Shown: positions 21,833 to 32,443 of the stretch, piece after piece | Layout: every line of letters begins with the position of its first letter | Position numbering within the stretch: position 1 is the stretch's first letter | Source: Agrocybe praecox | Taxonomy: Eukaryota > Basidiomycota > Agaricomycetes > Agaricales > Agrocybaceae | Assembly (NCBI GenBank): GCA_964017145.1 | Contig: OZ024841.1 | Location: 2,604,001 to 2,668,000 of the forward strand | Reading direction: 5' to 3' | DNA length: 64,000 nucleotides | The notes under the pieces: model-generated | The model's input: the letters and a program-made list of their open reading frames with translations, nothing else | Told to the model about the DNA's origin: nothing | Database searches by the model: none | Made by a program: the position numbers and the translations under genes

Positions 21833-23767
21833 ATGTCACGGGATATTACCCGACTCTCTCAAGATTCAGGAGGCGTCCAACAATCCGTTTTGAGACCTGA
21901 CACCAATGATGGCGCTATACAATTGATGAAGCTTGGGTCGCAGGGGACACCCCCTTTTTCGAAAGGACGCTTGGTAGCATCCGAAGTCGCTCAAGCTTCC
22001 AACGACGACCCGGGCTTGAACTTGAGCTCGAAGACAAGCCAGGCAGTGCTCGCAAGGGTGCAGTACCTCTCGCTGTGCTTCACGCTCTTCCTCGCTGGAT
22101 GGAACGATGGGACGATTGGGCCTTTGTTGCCGAGGATTCAGGAAGTGTATCAGGTATGTGGATGACCTCAAAATGTGAAGGCGACACGAAAAGCTGAATA
22201 GGGCACTTTGTATAGGTGAACTTTACTGTCGTATCGACGATTTTCGTACTTGCTTGTGTCGTGAGTTCTCTCTCTCTCTCTTTTGTTTCCTCAGACTAAT
22301 ACTACTATCCCAGGGTTCCATTGGAGGCGCTTTGATCAACATATATGCCACCGACAAGCTCGGGTTCGGAAAAGTCGTGGTTTTTGGGTCCCTCTGCCAA
22401 ATCGTAGCCTTCGCCATACAGTGTGCCGCTCCTCCCTTTCCTTTGTTCGTGATAAGCTACACGATTAATGGTATTGGGGGCTCTGTACAAGTACGTGTAT
22501 ATCTTGTCTTTTCTTTCGTGTGTCCTTACCGATCAACGTTTAGGACGCCCAAGCAAATGGCTTCGTTGCTAGTCTCACCCGTGGCGCCGCGACGAAGATG
22601 GGCATTCTCCATGCCGCCTATGGTGTGTTTTAACATTGTCCGTACTCCCTGTATTGAACGTTATTCTCCAAAGGCCTCGGAGCATTCGCATCGCCCCTGG
22701 TGTCTACCCAATTCGCGATCTTCCCTCGATGGTCCTTCTTCTTCTTCGTCTCGCTCGGCCTGGCGGTGGCAAATACTATCGTGCTTTGCCTCGTGTTTAG
22801 GTTCAAGACCCAGGACGGTGAGAGGATTTTTATCTCCCAAAAAAAAGACCCAGTGACTCATTTGAGAATATCAGAATGCTTGAAGCAGGCAGGAGAGGTC
22901 ATTCCGGAAAGGGCGCCGCCAGCTGCGGCAGATGGTAGCCCATTCAGCCAGGTTATGCGTAATAAGGGCACACATTATCTCGCCTTCTTTGCTCTATTTT
23001 ACGTTGGAGTAGAAGTCACCATCGGTGGCAAGTAAATATCAATCGCATGGGGTCATGATATTCTAAAAAAAAAACTCATTCACGTAGGTTGGATCGTCAC
23101 GTTTATCAGGGATGTACGAGGCGGTGGTCCTTCGGCAGGGTATATCTCCTCTGGCTTCTTTGGAGGTAAGTAGCCAAGTTAATATTTGACCCAATACTCT
23201 TTCTGATGGTATTTTCAAAAATCTAGGCCTTACTGTTGGAAGAGTGGCTTTATTGTGGGTGAACAAAAAAGTCGGAGAGAGACGCGTCTTGTTAATCTAC
23301 GCACTCCTTGCGCTAGGGTACGTTTTATTAGTTTCATTCAGACTCGTTTAGCTGACGACATTTATTGATGTACTCCGCAGGCTCGAGTTCGTAATATGGT
23401 TCGTTCCATCCCTCATCGGAAACGCAGTAGCCATCTCCATCGTCGGTGTCCTACTGGGACCCATGTTCCCTATCGCCGTCAACCAAGCTTCACGCGTCAT
23501 TCCTCGCAAAATTCTCACAGCCTCTATTGGTTGGATCGCCAGCTTCGGCCAGACGGGAAGCGCCATCTTCCCATTCATGACTGGCGCAGTGGCGCAGAAG
23601 CACGGCATCAATAGTTTGCAGCCTATGTGAGTAATTGAGATTGGTTTCTTTGGTTTTTATTATCATTGCTGATTACGATGTGCGGTTGATTAAGGTTGAT
23701 TGCTATGATGGGTGCGATGACGCTGTTGTGGGCTTTGGTACCTAATCCTCCTCGGCGGACAGATTGA
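21833..23767 (+). CDS. MFS transporter A2 (FHS/Bsc6-like fungal family), intact, 10 exons with one GC-AG intron
   Basis: Exons: 21833-22153, 22216-22260, 22314-22490, 22544-22622, 22674-22817, 22875-23027, 23088-23165, 23227-23317, 23381-23626, 23695-23767. Total 1407 nt, 468 residues, all phases identical to A1. The helices and the GWNDG (89-93)/GPLLPRIQ signature are the same as in A1. Most differences are synonymous or conservative; a few codons are lost in the polar N-terminus. The sixth intron begins GCAAGT instead of the GTAAGT of A1. GC-AG introns are spliced by the normal spliceosome, so this need not harm expression. Without splicing, the next in-frame codon is a stop (TAA) within a few bases. 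Multi-pass membrane transporter; substrate unknown. Confidence 0.87.
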
Positions 23768-24391
23768 GGGATTTCAAGTACTCATAATCATGAATATTCG
23801 TCGAATTTACTTTGTATTACTTACGTGCCGTATCCTAGTATCCTCATTTTCTTGGTGCCCTTATCAGGTGTCGCCGGTCGGCCTATAGCATCGTGGGAGA
23901 ATTACTTTAAGGAAAATTACCACGCTCCAGCGCTAAAATAAAGAGAGCCCTAAACCCGAGTTTCTTTATATTTTTACGAGGAATACTCGTTATTTTCCAC
24001 TCCGCATAGTCCATTTCATTGCGCGTGAAGACTTAGTAGACCACCCGATGTCCGAATTATAACGTAAAATCCTCGAGGGTCGGTTATCCAAAAAAGAAAG
24101 AAGCAAACTGTGAGAACCCCAGGATGACAAACACCCCTCATTTATAAACGTTTTCCCGTTCATATCGCTAAGTTTTCTGCCCCAGGCAGTAACACCCGTG
24201 AGAGCACTTAGTGCTCATTGTCGTTAATGGGTTGATAAGGGTATTATCAAAACGTTTATCGCCATTCGGAGTATTCTCGGGAATATGATAAATGCCTCGT
24301 ACCCTTTCAAGTTCCGTTCCGTTATGTAAATAAAAAAACAGGGTCTTTGGTCGTGTAAAAGTCTTTCCTTCCCCGGTTCTTTTGGTATAAT
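23768..24391. other. A2-B2 intergenic region, duplicate of 13175-13807
   Basis: It is colinear with the A1-B1 spacer, with small indels. It contains the presumed 3' UTR of A2 and the promoter of B2. No gene is seen. Confidence 0.6.
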
Positions 24392-26651
24392 ATGTCTATG
24401 ACTACTACTATGGAAGTTTTGCCTGACCCGCACGATTTCGATTTCGAGACGGAACATGATGGGTTTGGGAGGGTCGCATCCGCCGTGGCTGGCATGGGAC
24501 AATTTTCAACAGATCCTCACGATTATGCGAATGATTATAGTGAGTATTTATAAGCGCGTATTTTTGATTGGCTGATTGTGCTTTTCTTCTAGTGACTTCC
24601 ATGAACGAACTCAGCCCGACGAAAAAGTCCCTCGCACCCGCGAAGGTACAACTTGAAAACAACACTCCCGACACGCTGACCCCACCAATCCTATCACGAA
24701 TCGGGAGTCGCGCTTCTTTGCGGGCAACATACCCACCACTAGAGGAGGACAGTGAATCTGGTGCTAATATCACATTTAATATACAAATGCCTCCAACGCG
24801 AAATCGTGCCCTTGCCCGTACCCAGTTCTTCGCACTGTGTTTTACGTTGTTCCTTTGTGGGTGGAATGATGGGACAATTGGGCCTTTGTTACCGAGGATT
24901 CAGAGGGTTTATGATGTGAGTCATTATCGATATCTTTTGAGTGAAGACATGTCCTACGTTTACCTTGGCGGATACCTAGGTAAACTTCACGATCGTATCC
25001 ATGATATTCATCTTCGCTTGTGTGGTAAGCCTTCAATTCCTCTCTCCCCTAAGAAGTTTTCCCCCAAATTCCTGGTCTTAACTCTAACATCTCAATTTAA
25101 GGGCTTCGTCGGAGGATCCCTGCTCAACATATACATCACAGACAAGTTCGGGTTCGGAAAAACACTCGTATTTGGGTCCCTTTGCCAGATTATCGCATAC
25201 GCCATCCAATGCTCGGCCCCGCCCTTCCCTGTATTCGTAATGTCATACACAATCAACGGCTTTGGAACTTCACTCGAGGTGAGATGATTGAATAGCCCCT
25301 TTTCTTGTCACGGCACAGTCCCAGGCTCTCATTCTAACCACCGTGACTGTCTACTATCATAGGTCGCTCAAGCAATGGGCTTTGTAGCCACTTTAAATCG
25401 CCGTCCCGAGACGAAAATGGGCATTCTGCATGCATCATACGGTGCGTTTTTTAACTGTAAAATCACTCGTTCTGTTTGTGTCATTATATAAAATATATTT
25501 GACACACAGGGCTAGGAGCGTTCTCTGCTCCACTTGTATCCACGCAGTTCGCAGCATTTCCCAGATGGTCATTCTATTACTTGGTTTCGCTTGCCATTGC
25601 TATATCGAATAGCAGTATTCTGTGTTTAGTGTTCAAATTCAAAACGCAAGACGGTGAGCAAATTATCAGAGTGGCTACTAGGCGGCGCAAGTTTCAACGT
25701 CTCTGCGTCTGTCCCAGAATGTCTTCAACAAGCCGGAGAAATTATCCCAGAAAGGACAGCATCATCCGGGGACGAAAATAGTTTTGGGATGGTTATACGT
25801 AATAGAGGGGTACATTTCATGGCGTTCTTTGCCTTAGTCTATGTTGGAGTCGAAGTGACAATTGGAGGTGAAATTTTATTCAATGATTTTGATTAACTTA
25901 CTTACTCACTTTTGACATGCAAGGCTGGATTGTCACGTTTATCAAGAACGTCAGAGGAGGAGGGACCTCATCAGGGTATATCTCCTCTGGGTTCTTCGGA
26001 GGTAAGCATATAGCGCTAAATTTTCCACTTTGATGTCAGTAAACTCGTGTAGGTTTGACTTTAGGAAGGGTACTCCTACTATGGGTGAATAGAAAGGTAC
26101 GCAATGCATCGCTTGGAACCCACGCCCACGACAGTTTCTGACTGCTAAACCCACTATTTAAGGTAGGAGAGAGACTCGTGCTATTTATATATGCTTTTCT
26201 AGCTCTTGCGTGCGTGATTCTTTGCGTTTACTGCTTATATTATCTTATCACAGGGACCCCTAGCCTCGAATTCGTCATATGGTTCGTACCATCCCTCATC
26301 GGGAACGCAATTGCCGTTTCTATCGTTGGTGTACTCCTTGGCCCTATGTTCCCAATCATCATCAATCAAGCAAAACATATTATTCCTCGCAGTATATTAA
26401 CAGCATCGATTGGTTGGATAACAGGTTTTGGTCAGGCCGGAAGCGCCTTCTTCCCCTTTATTACAGGTGCCCTTGCTCAAAAGCATGGTATAAACAGTTT
26501 ACAGCCTACGTGAGTTTTTTTTATATATGAGAAAAAACAGACTGAATATTGCAGCGGCTGACTATACTTGATTTATAGTCTTATTTCAATGATTGTGGCT
26601 ATGACTTGTCTCTGGGCTTTGGTCCCTTCCGCGCCTAGACGCACAGATTAG
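24392..26651 (+). CDS. MFS transporter B2 (FHS/Bsc6-like fungal family), intact, 12 exons
   Basis: Exons: 24392-24539, 24593-24915, 24980-25024, 25102-25278, 25363-25441, 25510-25653, 25718-25867, 25924-26001, 26053-26096, 26163-26209, 26264-26509, 26579-26651. They total 1554 nt with consistent phases, giving 517 residues. It is paralogous to A1/A2: the same GWNDG signature (139-143), GPLLPRIQ, IGGWIVTFI and GSAFFPFITGALAQKHGI, and the same exon lengths through the core. It differs by a longer polar N-terminus encoded partly by an extra first exon, and by an extra intron between the NRK and VGER codons. The acceptor of intron 10 is the TAG at 26261-26263; using the earlier CAG would break the frame. 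Substrate unknown. It is the only intact B-type gene here. Confidence 0.86.
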
Positions 26652-27012
26652 CCTCACTATAGCACCACCAACGAAGTGCCTAATATTAGATTTGCAGTAG
26701 TTTTTATACACTGCACACGTACGGTAAAAATACGATTAGATGGTGAATCCATGATGAATTGCCAAGTTCCCTGGGAGTATCACGACATCATCCTGGCAGT
26801 CACCGTGTTTTTTTTTTTGACTCCACGCAATCCACATCTACAAAGTTAAACCATTCCAATCCAAGGCCACAGCATTCATTACCATCTACTTCCTCTGAAG
26901 ATCTAAAACACCAAGATTTTGATGTCATTGACATAAAGGAAGAGAGCATGAAAATTTATATTTTCCATCCTCAGACGCCCGTCGCTAGAGCGCCGTCACG
27001 TAAAGAAATATA

Positions 27013-27231
27013 GGCGCTATAGCTAAGTGGTTACAGCGACAGGTTAGAAGGCTGTTCCATTTAGAAAGTTGTCTGTTCCCTGTTCCTCTGACTTTATTCG
27101 GTAAGAGTTGCGACTGTAGTATGCTCTGTTTGATCCCCGCCGCCGCCGATCTTGGCCTAAGTAGAAATCAACACTGGTCGTGCACAGAACGAAGAGAAGA
27201 GAATACTGTATTGCAAAAAATGAATAACTAC
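27013..27231 (+). repeat. tRNA-Ser-like repeat (SINE-like), with relatives at 40457-40590, 51771-51825 and 53086-53221
   Basis: The left part, GGCGCTATAGCTAAGTGGTT followed by ACAGCGACAGGTTAGAAGGC, reads like the 5' half of a serine tRNA. It has a good Pol III A-box (TAGCTAAGTGG) and an anticodon arm with an AGA-type loop. About 80 bp further on, GTTTGATCC (about 27132) resembles a B-box. The right part (about 27120-27231, ending GAATAACTAC) recurs inverted at 40457-40590 and direct at 53086-53221. The left part alone recurs at about 51771. It cannot be a working tRNA because the spacing between boxes is too long and the acceptor stem is absent. I see no flanking target duplications, so the SINE call is an inference. 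Confidence 0.45.
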
Positions 27232-27386
27232 AATTACATTGAACAGGGGCGTTGCTTTTATGTTAGCTGTGGGCTCGATTACAGATGGGAATCATGAAAT
27301 GGGTACATCGGGATATTTTGACAATAGTACAAAGTAGACGAGAGGAGAAGAGTGCGTGCATTGTAGATCCGACATCAAAAGCGAAT

Positions 27387-30108
27387 TTACTCATCCTTGT
27401 TGTTGAAGACCATAGGCGTGTTCTTGATAAGATTGACAATCGCCACACTGTTACATATCAACAAGTTAATAATTGCGTCATATCGCCTTGAGAAATCGAA
27501 AATTTCACTTACGAGTCGTTGTAGTCCGGAATGCCAGCCACCTGCTCAGAGTCTGGTTGATCCTCAGCAAGGATCTGGAAAGTAAGAAAAATATAGTGAG
27601 ATTCAAGTTTGATGAAAAGAAAACCGATAAACGAACTCACAAAGTAGGTGACATAGTCGGGGAAGTCATCGCGGAGATGCATGGGAGTCTGCGTCTCGAC
27701 GTCCTTGAGCTTCTTGGATGCAAAGGCCGGTTTCGCAAGAGCCTGTCCCTTGATATTGCTCGTCGACCAGTAGAACGACGCTTCGAGCTGGATGTTGATA
27801 TCATCCGAGGATGCGAACACATAGTAACCCTCCTTGGTACGTTTGAGTCTCATGATGTCGTCTGTCGATCCAAGCTCGGAGGTGAAGAATTCCGTGTTGG
27901 TGTTCTCCCCGTCGTTGTATGCCAGTTTGATTGCTTGATTGTATTTGGCACGAGATAACTATAACAGCGACACGATGAATAATGATAATGTATCGAGGAG
28001 AGATGAAACGTACCCCAGAGACAAAGGCGAACCAACCCGCAGGGATGTTGATCTTGAGGGAATTTGCACTGGGATCTTCGCTTGAAGGGCGGGCAACCAT
28101 CTTCTCGGGGCCAACTTCCGCATTTCTCGTGACACTGAGCTTAATAACACGCCCGGATTGCTCCTCGCTAATAGGTCCCTTGATGATCTTGACAGCAGGG
28201 GACACAGTTCCGCTGGCGAATTTAGGAAGAATGCGAGGTCCGGGTACCTACAGCGCGTAAGTAATCGCAATCGTACGAAGAAAAAAATAGGAACACGTAC
28301 CTCAGTCAGACCCAAGGACGCAGCGAAGTCGACCCAGGCGGTGAAAATAGCGACATTTCGCAATCCCTCTGCGTATTCCTTGTAGAACGGCTCGACGTCC
28401 AAGCTGGTAACTTCCACAGACCGTGCAGAGAACTTCGCGTGGTACTCTTTGGTAAGCGACTCCACGGACTCCCCGCTGAAGAGGACGCGTCGTGCGATGC
28501 TCTTGCCATAATCGTCCACAATCGCTTCAAGCTCGATCCGCTCAAGGGAAGAGCCAATAATGTAGTCTGCGAGCCCGTCTGCGCCGACGAGGGGAAGCAT
28601 AAGCCCTCCAGTGATCTTGGTGATGGATTTGTAGAAGTCGTAGGCGTATTTGTAGGTGCTAAGCGTAGGCTCGCACGCGATGAAGTGCTAGGATTTGATG
28701 TTCAGGTTTTATTATGGGGAGAGGATGGCGGAGGACTTACGATGGTGATACCCAACTCAGCCATGCGGCGCGCAATGTTGGATGGATGAGAAGACACAGA
28801 GCTCTTTCCTACATCTCCAGGCTCGAAACCATGAGGGGGAGCATCCGAAATGAGGATGACCATCTTGATGGCGTCTACCCTCCAGCTAGAGGCGAGTGCG
28901 ACGTCCAAAGCGGCAGTGACATCTTCAGGACCATCACCACCACCAGTAGCAACGAGCGTGCTCAAGTTACTCTGCATCACAGACACATCGTTGGTGAACC
29001 CGAAGGGCTTGGTGATGTATTCGTCGCCGACGTCGCGGAATGCCACAAGACCCACGCGAAGAGCACCCGGGCCTAGTTTTCCGGAGGATGAAACCCTCTT
29101 GCTGATATTCAGGATGCTGTCGGTGGAAGCTTTGATGTATGGCTGCTGACTACCAGTGCAATCTTGGAGGAACAGGAGATCACTGTTGATGTGAGTATTG
29201 ATCTTGAGAGCAAGGCAAGAAGCAAGGTGAAGCTCACAGTAGAGGTCCCTTTGATCCACTGCTATCGCTCTCATCTCCATCTCCATTTTCTCCATTACCG
29301 CCATTAACACCGTTTCCGCCAATATTGCCATTGTTATCGTCCTCATTGCCACTGCGGTCGTCCAAGGGCTCGCCATGATGATCTAAACCAGTTCCCTTGA
29401 TCACATTGACGGTGCATACACTAAATATAAAGAATGAACTTGTATTAAGGATGTAGAAACATAAAACTTACGCGTCGTTGAAGAGAGGAGCGTATTGGGT
29501 GACTTTCTGATCGGCCGAATCTTGGATGAAGACGAAGAAAGTAACGTAGTCGGGGAAGTCATCGTGCAAATGGGGAGGAGTCTCGGCCTAGCAGATGTGA
29601 TTATCAGTAACAAAGGTATTTATTTCATCGCTCCTTGGAATATAGCGCACCTGCATGATAGTCAGTCCCTTGGAAGAGAATTCGCTCTTCTCAAGCAACC
29701 TGTCTTTAGTCTTCGCGTTCGTGCTGTAGAACGCGTCGAGGGTGAGAGTGACGTCTTCCGCAGATCGCATAATAGCGTAGGAGCCTTCATGGGACCTCCT
29801 GAGCTTCATGGTCTCGTTGGCTTTGCCGAAGTCACCATTGAGGTACTCAGTGTTTGTGATGTCGCCCTCCTTGATGCGAAGCCGAATCATTTGGTTGTGC
29901 GTGCTTCGGGACAACTGCAAGGGCTTCTGGCTTTAGCGCGAGCCACACAAAGACGAGTGTAATGTTGTTGAAACCTCACCCCGGTAATATACGTGTACCA
30001 GCCAGGGGGTACGTTGACTTGGACATGTCCACCGACGGGTGTCGAGCACGTTGGGTGTGTTCCGCTGTACGATGTGGTCAGCTCCAAGGGTATCGACAAG
30101 AGGCTATA
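27387..30108 (-). CDS. von Willebrand factor A (vWA) domain protein with a repeated flanking module
   Basis: Minus-strand exons, 5' to 3', read: module 1 (30108-29400) with VNVPPGWYTYITG, SRSTHNQMIRLRI and DDFPDYV; an acidic GNGENGDGDES linker (29390-29262); the vWA domain (about 29190-28702) with DLLFLQDCTGSQQPYI as a MIDAS-like DxTGS and LRVGLVAFRDVGDEY; a helical region with LADYIIGSSLERIELEAIV (28690-28310); and module 2 (28250-27387) with INIPAGWFAFVSG and DDFPDYV. Modules 1 and 2 are clearly homologous. The last exon is reached through the donor after YNDS and reads VAIVNLIKNTPMVFNNKDE to a TAA at 27387-27389. vWA domains bind metal and protein partners; the function here is unknown. 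No in-frame ATG opens the first exon: the ATG at about 30122 is one frame off. So the start may lie beyond an upstream intron, or the 5' end has a frameshift. The rest is open. Confidence 0.68.
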
Positions 30109-30194
30109 AGACCCACGTCATATTTGTAGTAAGAGGTAGAAGTTTGAGCGTTTAGAATCTGTGTTCTGCAGAACTATCTCATAAAATGCGTCTC

Positions 30195-30201
30195 TTTTAT
30201 A
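30195..30201 (-). promoter_or_regulatory. TATA-like box of the vWA gene
   Basis: TATAAAA on the minus strand lies about 75 bp before the first ATG upstream of the coding region. Position and sequence fit a core promoter, which argues that transcription starts close to the first recognised exon. Confidence 0.45.
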
Positions 30202-31958
30202 GTTTTTTGCTGCAGACTCATTTCCAAATTTTGACCTCTGGAGATTTGTAGATTAGATATGCTCGATTAAAATGAATGCGATGCTGACCTTGACATGTCA
30301 ACTGAATTTCGCCGGTTCCAATAAGGCTTCAGATAAGTCGGACCCCAGAGGCACAAAAAAGCAAAAGGCAAAGGGTATGAGAACGAACCTATTTTAGGAA
30401 TTTCGAGTACCCACCGATCTCGGCACAGTCGATCGCATTGAGATTGTATGTGTTTGTTTGTACCCGGAATCTTCAAATTCCGAGTACCAACAGTGTAGAG
30501 AGGAGAAGTGAGGCCTCAAGAGGAAGCTCACTGACAACGTGTGTGAATTTTTCGAGGGATAACACATCTTCTGACTGCAGCCACGAGAGCCTCGGAATGG
30601 GATCACCACCGATTATAATACACCTTGAAGGGGCGACCCTGCAATTGGATGCTTTATCTCGGGCATAAAATATCACTGTCGACACCCTCCGATAGAACTT
30701 TGATTTCTTGATAGCATAGGATTCATTTTATTTATCCATATCGGTGAGTCGGAGAATTTTATCGAGCCATTCAAGAAGTGACCCATTGGAGAAAGGTAAA
30801 GTTGTGTATAGAGCGCATCAAAACGTCTATTTATCATGTAATGTGCTTCGACTCAATACAACACTACGTTACAGACAATCATTATAGTGGGATTAGGTGG
30901 GCATAATTATAATTAAAGGCCACTCTTGAGGTTCCGGGAGTTGGAGAGTCACCACATCCAGTGTTATCGATCAATAAAAATGATGATCTACTATTGTAGA
31001 CAGGAATCTCAGGTACACACATTCCAATAATTTATCTCTTTTTGAATAGGTGGTACGCAGATGATCAGTAAAAAATAAATGGCACCGACTTGATACCACA
31101 GCTCCGAGTCTATATATATGTATACTTCAAGTGGCCATCTCCACTGTGAGGAATTCCATCGAGTAAAGCCTTGAGCTCTATATCACATGCACCTGTGCTT
31201 AGGACAGAACTTCAGCCGTTTAGTATTTTCCACGCCTCCTCTTATGTTGTTCTTATGAGAACAACATAAATCTATTGTCACACGTCGATTTAATAGAGGA
31301 TATAATAATTAAAAAAGCGTATCATGCAACGTCCGAAGCCGATGTGATAAGATCGTGATAGGCGCTGGTCTTATATATAATGGATACGGGAACCGAATAG
31401 CGAGAGTATTTCGATAATTGGGGTCCTTGACCCATCACATCACATGATCGTCGCGTCGCGTACACTTGTAATCTGGGGACTATTCCTTTCATAGAACGGA
31501 TAGTATCTCACGAGCTTTCAAGAATGATATTACACACATATGTGTGGGTAGTGTAAAATAGAACGCGATTATCGAAATAAAGACTAACATCGCTTTCTCA
31601 GACTCGAAGTTATTTATAGCTATCAACTAGATCACCGAATTAGCAAGTTTAAGATAATGGGGATGGATACAAATCTTCTTGTATGTGTATTTTCGATTCA
31701 TAAAATAAAATATGTAAATCTGATTCGAGAAATTACGCAGGAATTGGGGACAGATAGAAGTATATATGTATTTTGAGATAGAATCGAGTCACGTAACTTG
31801 AAGCCGAAGTAGTATTTAGAATTTCTATTCCAGAACCCAATATGATCATGATAAGATCACTTGATTATTGAACCTTAACACCGCTCTTATATAGCATAGC
31901 ATTGAAAACATAGCTTAAACTTATACTTAAACTTCCACAACCCACACACACACACATC
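30202..31958. other. Long intergenic region, no recognisable gene; TATA-like element at 31887-31894
   Basis: The stretch is AT-rich with many TATA-like strings and no exon chain on either strand. The TTATATAG at 31887-31894, about 65 bp before the VOC gene start, is a plausible core promoter for that gene. A perfect short inverted repeat, GTTGTTCTTATGAGAACAAC (about 31245-31264), could form a hairpin. Confidence 0.45.
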
Positions 31959-32443
31959 ATGCCTCTTCACCATCTCGGCATAATCGTTCAAGATCTCGAG
32001 GCTACTCGCGACTTCTACTCTGCAGCTCTCAAGCCTTTGGGCTACAAGATAGTTGTCACCTATGAAGATGGCCAGGTTGTAGGATTTGGGTCTGGGCAAG
32101 GCCCCGACTTCTTGTTGTCGGGACCTAAGTCCCCCGCAGGCCAGAGAGCGGCAGCGGCGGGTGCTGGAAGTGTAGGCATTCACCCTGCATTCGCGGCAAA
32201 GAATAGAGAAGAGGTCAACCAGTTTTACGAGGCTGCACTGTAGGTTTTTCTGCCTTGCCCTTATCGCATAGATCTATCCGTGACTCATTTTGCGTTTTTG
32301 ATTTATTCTATTTTTACAGTGCAGCTGGTGGTAAAGATAACGGAGCACCTGGTCTGCGCGACTATGCACCGGGATATTACGGTGCCTTTATTATCGATCC
32401 AGAAGGCCGAAATGTCGAAGCAGTATACATTGGGCCCGCGTAG
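31959..32443 (+). CDS. VOC-fold (glyoxalase/bleomycin-resistance/dioxygenase superfamily) protein, intact, 2 exons
   Basis: Exons 31959-32239 and 32320-32443 give 405 nt and 134 residues. The sequence starts MPLHHLGIIVQDLEATRDFY, the typical first beta-alpha unit of a VOC module with a metal-ligand histidine at position 4 or 5. FYSAALKPLGYKIV and a mid-domain HPAFAAKNREEVNQFYEAAL segment follow. The end is GYYGAFIIDPEGRNVEAVYI, where the glutamate of NVEAV is the usual second-half metal ligand. Small single-domain fungal members are often annotated as glyoxalase-like dioxygenases, but the actual substrate is unknown. It is most likely cytosolic, with no signal peptide seen. The intron starts GTAGGT and ends ACAG. 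It stands alone, with no linked pathway genes. Confidence 0.85.

Noticed and set aside
27013..27090. A genuine tRNA-Ser gene
   Set aside because: A-box and anticodon-arm-like parts are present, but the B-box-like string is about 80 bp too far and no acceptor stem closes, so it is treated as a tRNA-derived repeat.
27473..29962. Plus-strand frames of 75-160 codons across 27.4-30.0 kb
   Set aside because: They lie opposite the vWA exons and have no motifs; the minus-strand exon chain with the MIDAS motif explains the region.
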